Source: Talpa occidentalis
Taxonomy: Eukaryota > Chordata > Mammalia > Eulipotyphla > Talpidae
Length of the DNA: 64,000 bases
Reading direction: 5' to 3'
Assembly: GCF_014898055.3 (NCBI RefSeq)
Contig: NW_023605083.1
Span: 66,643,715-66,707,714, forward strand
Below the pieces are notes generated by a model. It was not told the DNA's origin, ran no database searches, and was given only the letters and a program-made list of their open reading frames with translations. A program made the translations under genes and the position numbers. Shown in pieces: positions 35,691 through 49,411 of this stretch (positions within the stretch are counted from its first letter, which is position 1; every line of letters starts with the position of its first letter).

Positions 35691-36194
35691 AATCTTCTGT
35701 AGCACTAATACCTATAACATTACAAGGCATGGACTTTGTTTTCTGCCCAGGATTAATCATTCACTCATGGGCTTTAATACAAGCCAGACACCACCTCACT
35801 GTGCCTCATGCAAAGCAGTGCCAGTCTCTACTTCCATTCTAAATGTGGGCTTTCACATTCTTATCAAAATGCAAAGTTGATTTTTTGGTCCCAGCTTCAA
35901 TATCCTATGAACTGAAAAGTTTGGAAAGTTCCATCCTGCTAGTAAAACTGGACTCGGCCGTTAATCCGAGGTGGGGGGGGGCATTTATTCCCCTTCTCTG
36001 AGCCTCAGTATCCACAGCACAATGAAAAACTTGGAGGAGGTAATATCTGAAGCTGTCTAGCTCTGACTTCTACATATTTGTGTTTCCTTTTTGAGCCAAG
36101 CTACTTCTTCTAAGCACACTTAGTCTTTAAAACTTCTATAGGGAGTATTGTGAGGTGCACAAACATCCCACTCTCTAGGAATTCCATTAAAAAT

Positions 36195-36395
36195 TATGAG
36201 ACCTGGGAGGAGCATTGAAGCACCTACCCTCTACAAATGGAGACAGTTGAACCCAGAGAGAGGAGGCCATTTCCTTAGAGTCACACAGGCATTTGAAGGC
36301 AGAACAGGGAATAGAAGAGCCCCTGATTCCCAATCTAGGTGCCCCTTCTCCCACATCACAGAGCACTGCAGTTTGGCCGGACATGGGATTCAAAC
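36195..36395 (+). repeat. MIR-like fragment
   Basis: 'ctctacaaatggagacagtt', 'gagtcacacaggcatttg' and a decayed end follow the 3' half of MIR. Confidence 0.5.
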
Positions 36396-39300
36396 TTAGG
36401 CTTAGTTCTCTGTGATCAGGGAGAGGTCACCATTGGTTGCTTGGGGTGAAATCATGGAGAGCTGCTGTGGGTAACATGGCGGCTGGTGCTGGTGAGGGGG
36501 TGGTCTAGGAAATGAGAAAATGTACTTGGCCAAGCTCAGGGTCCACGTGACCCTCCAAGAGCCCTCATTTCAAAACAAACTCAACCTTTTAGGTTCAAGT
36601 TCTCCCTCAGAAACGTGACTTCCTGCTTCTAAGAAGCGAGGCTTACAAAAGGGCTCAGAAGACTTTGTAGACATCAAATAGCTCTTACAAAATAGCGTTT
36701 TGATGAGTTAAGTGTAAATGAATCAGAAACATAAGGATTACATTTTCCCCAAGTGCACATGGGTTTCAAAATTTGAGGGGAAATGTAGTTTGCTAACTGC
36801 TTTCACCGAATCCCAAAGCATTCATGAGGAGGGGGGACGGGAGAGAAGAAAGAAAAGCCCAGCCCCCAAATGGTTTTAGATGTGGTGCCAAATTTGAAAA
36901 TGCTGTTGGGCTCGCCCTCTGCCAGTAATAAAATTGCTGGCCACCCAGAGAGGCCACAGGGAGGAGAAAGGAGATTGCTTTCCCCACTGGCCCCTGGTCC
37001 TCTGCAACTGTGTTCAGTTAGTGCCGCTCAATCACCAGCTGTCACTGGCCCCTCGCTCCACTGCCTGGCCCAGGCTTGGCCTCGATTTTCACACTATGCC
37101 GCATGCCTGTTTACCTCTGACTGTATCTGGTGTTTTGGCTCCCAGGGACCTTGGTGACGGGTCAACTTGTCACAAGCCCCTACTCTGTAATCAAGAGACC
37201 CGTCCATCACCAGCAGGGGTGTTTGGGGGAAGCTGTCACACATCGCCTTTGGTTGCATTAAGGAAAAACAAGAGTTCCTTGTAGATCTTCTCCTCTCCCC
37301 TTTCTTTAATGCTATCCAGGTGTGGTGTTGCCCCCCAACTGGTAAATGACTTCCCCTCACGTCTTGGCCTGACACAAAAAACCAGTTGAATCTCAGAACT
37401 GCTTTTACCGTATCCCAGGATTTGAAGATCTGGATCTTTTATAATTTCCACATTGCCCATCCATTCTTTCCCTTGTATTTTATTTCATTGCACCAAGAAA
37501 GTAGAAAATCACTTCAATTGGTGGTAAAAGATGTTTAAAACAAAATAACAAAGGCCTTGGCTGCAAACTGTTAGTTTTATTAAATTTGCTACTGTGTTTT
37601 AAATTGGTACCAGGGCAAGTCTTTGGACAATTATATCAAAGGCTGCTGGAATTAATCAGTTGCATGTATGCATTTGCTCCTTCCTGAGTCTTATACAGGA
37701 TAAGGGCAGCTTCTAGTATGAAAGGAATGAGTTTTGTGTTACCTGTGTCAGAGGGGCGGGCCATAGTCCCATTGGGGGAGACCTGACACCCATTGGATTC
37801 TCAGATTCCTGTCATCTCATTCTTCATCCATTTAATCCAGACCATGGCTTGGAACTCACAGTGGTCACCAGAATAAATAAGCTGATGGATATTCCAAGAC
37901 AAAAGTCCATTTTCTCAAACCAAGATTCTTTCTTTGCACGAGATCTCAGCATCACAGCTTTGTTTCAGTAACGGGACCTGACGTGGCAAGTGTGGCAGCC
38001 TGAGTGCCTGGTCTGGGAGGATTGAGGTGGGGAGTTCAAGGATCCCAGGCTGTCTACAGAAGGGGCTGCTTGTTCAGCATCTGGACAACTGTTCACACTT
38101 ACAAGTTTTGACTTATGCACCTGGAAGTGGGACTTGGAAAATCATTGTATCCAATCCCCTAGTGCCTCTCCATTGCTCAGTGATTCAAGACACAGCATCT
38201 TTCCAGAGTCTTCTGCCATCTATTATACACTCTCCACTGTATCATTCTAGTAAAACGTTAGCACTTCTTATATTTTCCCCTAAAGTTCAGTCTTATTGTA
38301 TGTTGTTTCTACTGCTCAGAACACCATATTCATCATTTGTGTCTTTTGACAGTTTTCCCATACATTGAATATTCTTTCAACAGATATTGTTGAAACCTAA
38401 TCTGTGCCAGGCACTGTGTTCAGCATAGAGATGTAGCAATAAAAAGCTAATGTGTTTTCTCTACTTCATATACTTAACATTCACCAAGGAAGGTAGGCAC
38501 TCAACATCTGATGGCAACAAAGTTGTGCTGAGTTTTGTAATAAACAATAGGGTGTTGAAGGCACTGTAAAAGAAAACCAGCCTGATCCAAGTGTCAAAGA
38601 GAAACCCTAAAACTTTCTCAACCTCCCAACTACTGTTTGATCCTCCTCTCTGTTGGTGCTCTTCAGACTACCTTGTAGAACAACCATGCTGCCCCGACCT
38701 GTTCTCTCTGTTTCCATTTTGAAACAATGATGGCATTTTCTTCCCCTTGGAGGACTCTTACCAGAAACTCCATGTTTCTTTTCATCGCACATAAAGTGAG
38801 ATCCAGAGCGGAGAACTGATTCATCTCAAGTCACAGCCAAAGTTAATGGAAGACGCCTAGTCATTTTTCCTGACATGAGGTCAAGGTGTTGTCTATAGTG
38901 GTGCCAGAGTAGGGCATCCCTTCCCAAGGGCATGAGTACTCTATCCCCAGTGCTCCACATCCACCTGCCTGCAATAAAACTAAGACCAAGGTAGCTCTGA
39001 GCTCAGAATAAAAATAATGTTTTCTCTCAAGAATTCAGTGTGATACCCAGAGAAAACTGGAATTAAAAAGTATATTGTTATCACATGTGGGATGAAACTG
39101 AGGGTAGATTACTTTAATGTATGCCTGTTAAGATTCAAATTCTTTTGAGATGACTATACATTTCCATAGTCATTCAATGAAAAGGGATATTTTATTGCAA
39201 ACTTTAGTTTACTTTAAAGGAAATAGAATAGGAAAACATGTAGCATATTGCCAAAACCTGGTAGGTATTTGCTTTATTTTTGCATCTTCCATCCTGCAGG

Positions 39301-40032
39301 AAATGCTAGTTTCTACATAATCAGGTATCCCCTTCCCAGTTCTCCCTAAAACCAATTATCAATACTACTACCAAAACAATCTTTAACAAAACAGATGTCA
39401 CTTATATAGAAAGCCAATTCCTTATTACTATTATTATTGTTGTTCAATGAAGCATCATTGTTAATATTTTTGACAGTATGGGATTTCTGTCCTCAGGTGG
39501 GGTCACTACATCTCTCCCACCACCAAAGCACCCACAGTCCTCCGCCATAGTCCAGGGTGTGCTCCCCTCCCCATCTGGATGCCTCAGATCTGTGGGCAGT
39601 TTACAAGGGTTGGTTTTAATGTTTGTCTTTGGCTGACCTTTTGTAGGAAGTAAATTCTCTCCTTTCCCTGAGCTGACTTCTTCCTTTTCTCCAGTCAAGC
39701 CAGTAAAACTCCTTGGGGAAATCTCAGACTCTTTCCTCCTTAGTTTGTGCTTCCACAGCCCTCTATGCTTTTTTAGGTTGTGTTAAGTCCATCCTTTTTA
39801 ATGTCTTTTTTTCAACAAGCCTATGAATATCCTGAAGACATGACCATAGTTTATTGATCTACAAATCCCAGTAGAAACTGGGGTGACTCTTTGAGTGCTA
39901 TTTGGGTGAATGACTAGATAAATAAAACAAATGATATATTTATCCAGAATTTGAAAAAGTGGTCAAAGTCATAAATGTATTTAGCTAGCACGAAGCTAAT
40001 TAGCTGGATTTATTTCCCTTATACTCTTTTTT

Positions 40033-40315
40033 ATTTATTTTATTTTTTCAAAGATTTATTTATTTATGCATACAAGAGCTGGGGTACAGGCCAGGGGTGC
40101 GGGGGATGAGAGGATTCACCAGAGGCAGAGTGGGGAACAGAACAGGCAGATTGACCGAAACTCACTGCTGAGGGGAGCAGCAGGCGAGACAGGAGAGGTC
40201 TGCTTCACCATGTGGGTTGCTCTCTAGCCAGAGGGGGATCGAACTCGTGCTGCAGAGGCCGCAGATTGCTTCATAGTGCAGTGCTTAACCCGTTGAGCCA
40301 CCAGGGAGGCCCCCC
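40033..40315 (-). mobile_element. tRNA-derived SINE, older subfamily
   Basis: Antisense; head GGGGCCTCCCTGGTGGCTCA at the right; tail (AATAAATAAATCTTTGAAAA) at the left. Likely duplication ATACTCTTTTTTA (40021) and ATACTCTGTTTTA (40317), with one mismatch. Confidence 0.88.
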
Positions 40316-42515
40316 CATACTCTGTTTTAAATGAACACCAAAAATGGAGTGATATTATAAATTTGTGATCATATATTTGTGATCATAAATATATATACAT
40401 ATATCTATATGCATGTGTATGTGTGTGTTTGTACATAAAACGATACAGGAAAGGATGCTGACCAGAATTTTCTTGGCAACTGTGATAAGGTTATGGAATT
40501 TGAGAGGATTTTATTTTATTTTTATTTCTTTCATGTGTGTTCTAAGTTGTTAAAACAAACGTGGGTGATGTTTATGGTTAGAAAATAAAAATAAAGCAAT
40601 TGTGTTAATATAGTATCACTTCTGAATTAAAAAAAAAAAAGCTCTCATCCTAATGGTAGACTAAAGCTATTTTCCTCTACAGTTCTACATGAGAAATAAA
40701 ATGTAATTTAGTCTGAGTTTCCTAAAAAAAACCTGTAGCTCTACGAAGGATGGCTTATCTTATGTTCAGGTAGTTTTAATGTTCTGTATTTGACTCAATA
40801 TTAACACATTACTTACGAGTGTGCGTTCATTCAAGATGTCAACTCTATGTCATGGAAAGGTCAAAGTTCTAAAGTCAAACAGCATGGTTTAAATTTGGGT
40901 TTATAATTACCTTCCTTACCTTGGGCAGATCATTAAATTATATGGAACCTCAGCTGAGCCATACAGAATATTTTTACCTTTCAAGATTATATTAGAAATT
41001 AGAAATATATTAGAAATATTAGAGTAAGTGGAAATTTGGTGAGCTAGCTAATCTAAAAATATCTCCAATACAAGCATCTATGTGGACAGTCTTGATAAAA
41101 CATAATTGATAGAACTGTCACCCTTCAAAATCTGACTGAGATCAGAAAATCATAAAAAAATATGTTGCCAGGGACAAGAAATAAAATGGAACTGACAACT
41201 AGACAGGTAAACCCTTAATCTTATGTTTTATTGGCATAGCTTAATAAGGGAGGGCCATCAGTTTTGGCAATAGTGGAGTAAATCTTGTTATTCCAGGAGA
41301 GGAAATTTGGCCCTTCAACTCTGCAAGTTAGAAAACTGTGTCTAATGCCTTGAAATAAGGTTTGGACATCTGAGCATCTGCATACATAATGAAAGAGTAT
41401 ACTAGAGTAGAAAATACTTGTGTACATGTCTTATACCTTGCAAAGATTTGAGGTTTGAATTTGTACTGCTCAGTATGTTCTGGGAATGCCTGAGCTGAGA
41501 AACTCGCTGAAGAAAGAAAGAAGAAGAAAGTGGGGGTTGGGGGTGGAGGGAGATGAGCAGGCAGGCTCTGTGTTAGTAGTGTTGCAAGGATATCTAGAAA
41601 TTAACATAAAATCACTCTGGATCATATACTCTTGACCCAGGAGACACATGTGTTTCCCACAGATTAAACCTGAATGAACGTGAGTTCAAATTTCAAAATC
41701 AAAACTGTACAACTAAAGTAAACGAGGCATCAAGAGCAAGGATCAGCAAACAACATCAGGGCTTCTATTGAATTTTGATTTTAACAAGTAATCATATTAA
41801 CATTTAAGGAAAATAGGAAAAATATAATCTCCAAAGATTACATGTGCTAAGGAGTGGGGAAGAGTAGAAATAAAAAATAAAATCCAAATGAAGACAAGAA
41901 AGGAAGGAAATAAATAAAGGAAAAGGAATGATATATGGACAGCATGACAGGATCGGAAAATGAATCCAATATGGCAGTCATTAATCAGATTAAAGTCACA
42001 TATAAGGGTGGAGATGTTCAGGTTGTATTTAACCAAAGATAAGTTCACCAAAAGGTTAAAGGTAAAGGAATAGAAAATTTACCAGGAAAATACTAACCCA
42101 AACACATTAATATTATTATCAGACAGAGGAAACAATAAAGCAAAAAAAAATTAAAGAGGTCACTGTAATAACATGAGGCCATATAATGATTTTGTGCTTG
42201 AATATACCAAATAACGTGACCTAAAAATATATAAATCGAAGATGACACTTACCTAAACAAATGATATATCCATAATATTATCATGTTATTTTAACACCTT
42301 TTCCATAATTAATGACTCAAATTAAAATAATGATCTATATATCTTGAACAATGCAAAAATAGTCATCTGATTAAAAAAAAGTATGGAAGAACACTGCTAC
42401 CCAACTGAAGTATAAATATTTTCTTATAAGATATGTAGGACTTTTTAAAAATGTACTGTATTCTAAGGGAGTCTCAACAAATATCAAAGAATGAGTACCA
42501 CACAGGACATTCTTT

Positions 42516-42769
42516 CTTTTTTTTTTTTTGAACTTTATTTATTTTGTGTATAACTGGTGTATAGGCCAGAGATTCAGGGGCTGAGAGGATTCACCAGAGA
42601 CAGAGTGGAGAGCAGAACAAATGGATTTATTGAAATACACACTAAGGGGAGCAGCAGGTGAGACAGGAGAGGTCTGCTGTGCTATATGTGGGTCCCTGGC
42701 CAGGGACTGAACTCAGGCCGTAGTGGTGATACTGCTGAGATTTAACCCCTAGGCCACCAGGGAGGCCCT
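42516..42769 (-). mobile_element. tRNA-derived SINE, older diverged copy
   Basis: Antisense; head AGGGCCTCCCTGGTGGCCTA at the right, T-run at the left. No clean target duplication is visible, consistent with age. Confidence 0.82.
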
Positions 42770-43111
42770 AGAATATTATTTCTATCTGGGACACAATATG
42801 TAAATGAACGAGTCAATGAATAAACAAACAAACAAATTGACAAATAAATCAATAGCAAAGATAAAAGCTTTCAGCCAATGAGATTTATGACCTAGAAGCA
42901 AAAATTTTACATAAAATATTAACAAATAAAATCAAGCAAATAATACCACATACTCCTATAAGCACACATTGTATCCAGACTGGGTTATCCCACAATAAGA
43001 AGAACTGATTTTAATGATTAATGGCCTGTGAATATATTCACAACTGTAGCATATTAAAGTAAGGTTTTAAAATGAGATGTCTTACTAGATGCAGAATTTA
43101 AAAGCTCAATT

Positions 43112-43393
43112 GGGGCCTCCCTGGTGGCACAGGAGTTAAAAACAGTGCTATCAAGCTATTGCCAGCCATTGCAAGTAGAGTTCGATCCCCATCCAGGGAG
43201 CTGACCCACATGGCACAGCAGACCTCTCCTGTCTTGCCCACTGCTCCCCTCAGCAGTGTCTTTCAGTACATCTATCTGCCTCTTCTGCTCCCCACTCTGT
43301 CTCTGGTGAATTTTCTCACCCCCCACACCTCTGTCCTACACCCCTGTTTTTGTATGCATAAATAAATATATCTTTAAAAAAATAAAAAATAAA
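43112..43393 (+). mobile_element. tRNA-derived SINE, older subfamily, sense
   Basis: Head GGGGCCTCCCTGGTGGCACA, B box AGTTCGATCCCC, tail AATAAATATATCTTTAAAAA (T+ type). Confidence 0.88.
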
Positions 43394-43800
43394 ATCAAGT
43401 CCCTTCGTGATAAACAAAATAGGAAGTACAGTGGGGATAAAAAAGGACTATCCCTCATCTAATAAAGGGTATGCACTGAAATAGCAGGAATTGTGCCTCA
43501 TGGTGTAATACAAGAATTTCACCCCAGAGACAAACCCAGGGATACCATTGGCCTTACCTAGCACAGCTAGAAAATTAATGTAAAACAAAATCTGAGAATT
43601 GAAAAGGGAGAAACAAAACCATCATTATTCAACATTTGTCAGAGGCCATAGAAAAATTAACATGAATCCACAAATTATGAGAATCAATGTAATAGTCTAA
43701 AAGGGCTTCCAAATAGAATATCAATTTATAAAATTCAGATATTTTTATTAGCTCCCAAATATGAAAATGCAAGTATAGATATATATGCACATGAGTCAAT

Positions 43801-43869
43801 AGATAGAGGATAGATAGATACATGGAAGCTAGATGGGTAGGTAGGTAGGTAGGTAGACAGATAGATAGA
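43801..43869. repeat. (GATA)n/(GGTA)n tetranucleotide repeat
   Basis: GATA and GGTA units with a short interruption (CATGGAAGCT). Confidence 0.88.
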
Positions 43870-44781
43870 AGCTACCAGTTACTAAAGCACTGTCACCTAT
43901 AAAGTATCTACGGTTAAGAATACATTCCTAATAAAAATTCATCACAACTTTTATGAAGAAGGCTTTAAAATTTCATGAAACCATACAAGAAGACCTAAAT
44001 AATTTTTTTAAAAGATAAACTGTGTGTATAAAGGGGAAAGGCAATGCCAAAAAATTGTCTTTTTCCTCAAATATTCAATGAAATTTGAATAAAATCTGAA
44101 TAAATTTGAATAAAATTCAATGAAATTTGAATAAAATCCTCAATAGAACTTTTTAAAAAATAAAACTTAAAAATTACATTCAAGATCAAAGTGCCCTTTT
44201 GAAGGAGAAAAATCCAAGTGTAGCAAAACTTGTAATATAAAGCAAGACTTCCATAAAGCTATGAAAATCAAGACCAACTGCTATTGATAGGATGATAGGG
44301 AAAAAATTAGACCAATGAAACTGATAACCCGGGAAACAGCTCATCTAAGTAATGAATGATATATGGTGTCACAATGCAATATGAAAGGATTAGCTATTAA
44401 ACACACAAAATGTTGGACAAATGGAATCATTTGTATTTGAGACAAAAACAATTCTCCCTACACATTATTTTTTAAGCTATTAATACATTGTGAGTGAATC
44501 TATACACTTAAAAATGAAAACCTTGAAGCTATTCAGAGGAAACATGGGAGACTATTTTATGACCTTGGAGCATAAGCATTTACTTAACAGTATGAAAGAC
44601 ATAAATCATGGAGAAAATGATTTAGAAATTCCCTTCAACAAAACAGGATAAGGCAGAATGTAAAAAGAGTCACAGACTTGAAAATGGTACTTGTAGTGCC
44701 TTTAATTACAAAGGGTTATTATCCAGTATGTGAAAATATACTTAGATATCAATAGGGAAAAGGAGCCCATTTAAAATAGGC

Positions 44782-44891
44782 AAAAGTGATGAATAATCTG
44801 CAATAGCACTAAATGTCTATGTGGACAACTAACAGGAAAAGTGATGAATAATCTGCAATAGCACTAAATGTCTATGTGGACAACTAACAGG
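44782..44891. repeat. Perfect 55 bp tandem duplication
   Basis: Unit 44782-44836 (starts AAAAGTGATGAATAATCTGC) is repeated without a mismatch at 44837-44891. It lies inside old L1 sequence that is itself highly diverged, so the duplication is much younger than its host. Confidence 0.95.
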
Positions 44892-45699
44892 AAATGATGG
44901 TCAGATGTGTTACCAGAAGAATAAAATCAAAGAAATAAAATAGTAATTAAATATCACTTAATACCCATCAGATTGGCAAAAATTAAATGTTTGGCAAGTT
45001 CGGATGCTGGCAGGGATGTGGATCAATGGGAAGGCTGTTGGGAAACATGTTAATTGGTATAACCAGTTTGGAGAATAAGTTGGCAATATCTAATAAAGTA
45101 GAAAATGCAATTACCTTCAACCTAGAGATGCTGTATAAAATATATTGCAATGCATTTCCTTCAAAATACTCTTGTTTTGTGTGCAAAGAGATGTGAACAC
45201 AGATGTTTAGATCAATATTATTGGAAATAATGAACACAATGTTTAAATAATAGTAGTCGTAATTGTAGCAATAATAGAAACAACCTAAATGCCGAACTAG
45301 GAAAGAATGTCAAAGTGGTGTATTTCATGTTCAAATATGTATGTCAGTGACAATAACAAGCTAGCTCTAGTTCTCTCAATATATATGTTCTCGAAATCAA
45401 TGCTGAGGAAAGAAAAGCCAGTTGCCTAACTGATACATGTAGTATTCAAACATCTATGAAGTTTAAAATATGCAAAACTATGAATATGTACAAGAAGTAT
45501 AAAATGTTCATGGGAGAGAGGGGATGGAATAGAGGAAGAGCACACAGGTAGGTTGAAACAACTACACAAGGTGGTATAATTTGGCAAATGTCTAAGGACA
45601 TTTCTTACATTGTTCTCCAGATATAGCATTTTCTATGTAACTGGGCAATAATAATAGTACGTGTAAAGTCCCTTGCTGCTTCATCTCAAGCTTGGAAGG

Positions 45700-46260
45700 T
45701 GATTGTTTCCTTCTCTTCCTACTCTTGGCTGGAAGCAACATTCAGAGTGCCCAGGCATTAACTTCTGAGGCTTAGCCCAAGGCAGAACTGGAGTATTTGG
45801 GTTCCTCGTGAACCAGAAGCTTCCTAAGCGGTCCCTCCACCATGTCTTCAAGCTCAGACAAACTCATTGTTAGAGCCTGAACCTCACCCATTGTCAGTGC
45901 AGATTGAGCAACCAAGATAGCTTCCAGCCTGTGGAACAGCTTGTGATAGAAAGATGTACACTCTTTCTCATTAAATTGGAACTGTGGATTATAGAACTGA
46001 TCACATTTTTCCCAGACTCCCATTTCATAGATGAAGAAATTAATGGTTCTTCATTATGGTGTTTAAGAGGATGTGTGTTTCTCCTGACATCTGGAACTTT
46101 CTGATTGTCATTATAGGCAGACTCTACTTGTTTCAAAACTAGTCTTTTTAGCTTCTGTCCAGCTCCGTTTTCCAGCTCATATAACAGCTGGGAACTTCAA
46201 CTTCCAGAAAACGCTGTGTTGGCATGGAGTTAGCGCAGACTCAAGTCTCCCCCACAACAA
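45700..46260 (-). pseudogene. Possible decayed processed pseudogene, unidentified
   Basis: On the minus strand a frame at 45772-46023 (83 codons) reads CTSFYHKLFHRLEAILVAQS and LSELEDMVEGPLRKLLVHEE, which has real-protein character with an amphipathic helix. A second frame just upstream (46023-46136) carries LKQVESAYNDNQKVPDVRRN, so the text continues across a frame change. I do not recognise the parent gene. No poly(A) or target duplication is clear at 45.65-45.70 kb. Chance, or an old repeat, remain possible. Confidence 0.4.
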
Positions 46261-47275
46261 AAGCAATCTGACTATAAGCAGGCAGCTTAACCTCCTGCAT
46301 ATTAGTTTTCTTCATTAAAAATGAGATGATGATAGTTATTGAAGGGACTGTTCTTTTAATTAATTGAGATTATTCACAGGAAGTGTAGGCATAAAAAGTG
46401 CTAGCATATGATGAATTGGCAACAAATGGGAACTACAATTGCTATTATTATTGCAGAAGATGGAATTTCAAAGAAGTGTAACAGAGTTTAGTTACACAGA
46501 CTATCTGGAGAGATAGAGCATGATAAATGAATGCTGTGATATGAAGACAATAAGAAGATCAATAAAGAGTAATTAAGGAGCCCACAGAGGCTTTCCTGGA
46601 AGAAACAAACTGTTATTTCCATATTGCAATGTGGCTTGCCTTCATATTTCTTATTTGATCTTCTTATTGGTATGGAGAATCATTATCCTAATTAAAAGGT
46701 AGAAAAAGAGAACCTCAGAAGTAAAGTGACTACAGATTTGCCTACAGATTTCAGATGGGTTTTAATTAACCTATCATGATAGTTAGCTACACAAAAACAC
46801 TTTTAGAACAATACCCTTGTGCAAAAAGTTAAGGCATAGAGTGCTTAGTCTCCTTATATGTAGATGAACATTCATAAGATAGCAATTTCACAATCAGTAA
46901 CTAAATTTAACCATAAGATTCTGCCCCAGTTGTGATACATGTTACCATTGATGTGCTATTTCTGAGGAGGTGTACTGAGAAATCATCCCAGTTGGAAATG
47001 CCAGTATGTTTGTTTCGGTTTGCCAGAAATGCAAACTTAAAGTAGATATGTCATTCGAGACATTTGTGGAAGAATGATGGCTCAGTGATTAAAAAGTTTA
47101 ACAAAAAACTGATGCAAAGGATTCACAGAAAGCTCTTCCAAACTAGCCCCACAATCTCATTGCATGTAAACACTGGCATTTAAAAACATTTGTTAACATG
47201 AAATTCATCTGAGATGAGATTTGAAGGTTTGATGATTAAATAGCAATGAAGGTTAGCTTTAAAAAATAAATTAAA

Positions 47276-47546
47276 GGGCCTCCCTGGTGGCATAAGGGTT
47301 AAGACACAACCTATGAAGTCATCCCCAGCCACTGCTGCATGAGTTCGATCCCCAGCCAGGGAGCTACCCACATGGTGTAGCAGACCTCTCCTAACTCACC
47401 TGCTGCTCCCCTCAGCAGTGTACTTCAGTCAATCTGCCTGTTCTGTTTCCCACTCTGTCTCTGGTGAATCCTCTCCCCCCACCCCACACCTCTGGCCTAT
47501 ATCCCAGTTTTTGTATGCATAAAAATAAATCTTTAAAAAAAAATAA
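47276..47546 (+). mobile_element. tRNA-derived SINE, older subfamily, sense
   Basis: Head GGGCCTCCCTGGTGGCATAA, B box AGTTCGATCCCC, tail AAAAATAAATCTTTAAAAAA. Flanked by AAAAATAAAT on both sides. It abuts the 5' end of the L1 fragment that follows. Confidence 0.88.
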
Positions 47547-47548
47547 AT

Positions 47549-48165
47549 GCAGCAATTCCACTCCTAGGGATCTACCCAAAGGACGCAAAAACACTGATTC
47601 AAAAGAACACCTGCACCCCTATGTTTATTGCGGCACTACTTACAATAGGTAAAACCTGGAAAACAACCCAAATATCCAAAAATAGATGATTGGATCAGGA
47701 AGATGTGGTACATATACACAATGGAATATTATTCATCAATCAAAAAAGATAAACTCATGCCATTCACAGCAACATGGATGCAGCTAGAAGGAATTATGCT
47801 CAGTGAAATAAGCCAGAAGGAAAAAAAAAATATTGGATGGTTTCACTTATAGCAGGAATATATGGGAACCAAATAAGACATCAGAGTAAAAAATAATAAC
47901 AGTACAAAACACAGCTAGCAAAAACAGACAATTATAAATCAGAGACATCCTGCGGGGGGAGGAGGTGGGAGAGGAATCAGAGGGAGGGAGGAGCACAGAG
48001 GACTGAGGTGATGGTGCACAGGTGCCTTGGGGAAGGAAATTCCATGGGGACTACACCAGAGGGGGTGGGAGAAGCAAATATTGTTTAAAAATGAACAATG
48101 ATGTAAAAAAAATTTAAATAATAATAAAATAAAATTTTAAAAAACAGCCTAAATAAATAAATAAA
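47549..48165 (+). mobile_element. L1 3' end, sense, 5'-truncated
   Basis: It begins inside ORF2 (frame encoding IPLLGIYPKDAKTLIQKNTC then [16 protein letters not shown]), has an early frameshift and still shows the MEYYSSIKKDK and [11 protein letters not shown] text in another frame. A 3' UTR with a G-rich segment (47953-48000) and an A-rich end at 48110-48180 follow. Clearly related to, but older than, the inverted L1 at 17.9-19.2 kb. Confidence 0.9.
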
Positions 48166-49149
48166 TAAATAATAAATAATGTGGCCCTCAGAATTCTTGT
48201 AAAACAATCAGAAGTGATAAAAATAATTGTGCTTCAGATGAAGGACTGAAACACTAGTCTGAACACAGAGCATAGAGGAAGCTTCAGCTTGGCAATAACA
48301 TCAGTGGTCTACATGCGGAGACTCAGAGCTGAAGAGTGGCTTTGGATCTAAGAATACTCTGAGGGTGTTGGCAAGAGGGGAAAGCAAGATACTGGAGGCA
48401 GAAAGGCAAGCCACAGGCTGCTTCAGCCAGCAAGGCTGAGAGGCTGGTGGCAGTAGGATGCAGAAACAATGATGGGGAAGTTGTTGGGTGGGGAATATTG
48501 ACAAGACTTAGGGTCTGCCTGTATGTGGGAGGCACAGAAGGGGAAGGAGTTCAAGTGACAGTGTAAGACTTTCCAGATGGTTTCAGGAGCAGCTGAAAGG
48601 AACAACTTGACATAAATATTCTACTTTGAGATCAACCATGAAATAGGTCCTGACCCCTCCAGCCAAGTATTCAGAAGCCACTAGCGTGTCCTTTTGGAAA
48701 AAATCTATTCTGCATTGGTTCTTTCTAGAAGAGCTCTTGTTTTGCATTCATTTTGACTTTGCATTGGGGAAATTATAAAGTGAAAAACAATCTTCTTTTT
48801 ATATTATATATGTAGCGATTGTTCCTATCACTTCTTCCCCTTTTTAGAAAGGGGATGACTTGGGCTTCCAATTTCCCATCTGAAAATTTGGATTAACAAT
48901 CTCATTCTTGAAGAGCTGCTGACAGGCTTCCCTGAAATACAGTAGCCCAGCACACAGTGGGAAGAAGGAGGGTTTTTAAGTTTCTCTTCCAATCAGATGT
49001 GTTCTAGGAATTACTGGTGAGTAGCAAGACCATGGGTGGAAGTTTTGGGGAAACAGATAATGCCCCAGGCCAAAGACAAACCTCTGAGACCCAGAATTTT
49101 CAGGAGGTAAAATAACCACCTGGAAAGGCACCAAGCTCCTAGGCAATGT

Positions 49150-49411
49150 GGATTTTTTTTTAAGATTTCATTTATTTTTTTTCATTTATTTATTTTTTTA
49201 GAAGAACTGAGATGTAGACCAGAGGTGCAGGGTTGAGAGGATTCACCAGAGACAGAGTGGGGAGCAGAACAGGCAGATTGACTGAAATACACTGCTGAGG
49301 GGAGCAGCAGGTGAGACAGGAGAGGCCTACTGCACCATGTGGGTAGTTCCCTGGTAGTTCACAGCAGATGAGACTGCTGTGACTTAACCCCTAGGCCACC
49401 AGGGAAGCCCC
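49150..49411 (-). mobile_element. tRNA-derived SINE, older diverged copy
   Basis: Antisense; head GGGGCTTCCCTGGTGGCCTA at the right, T-rich tail complement at the left. The body is shortened near 49340-49370. Confidence 0.82.

Larger units (their letters stand above)
41700..45430 (+). mobile_element. Very old L1, sense, broken by two SINEs
   Basis: Scattered but ordered L1 ORF2 text on the + strand: 'aaaattttacataaaatatt' and 'atccagactgggttatccc' near 42.9 kb, 'ctattttatgaccttggagc' near 44.55 kb, 'tacccatcagattggcaaaa' near 44.96 kb and 'agaaacaacctaaatgcc' near 45.28 kb. All frames are full of stops. Two SINEs (42516-42769 and 43112-43393) and a 55 bp tandem duplication interrupt it. The left limit is uncertain. 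Confidence 0.65.
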
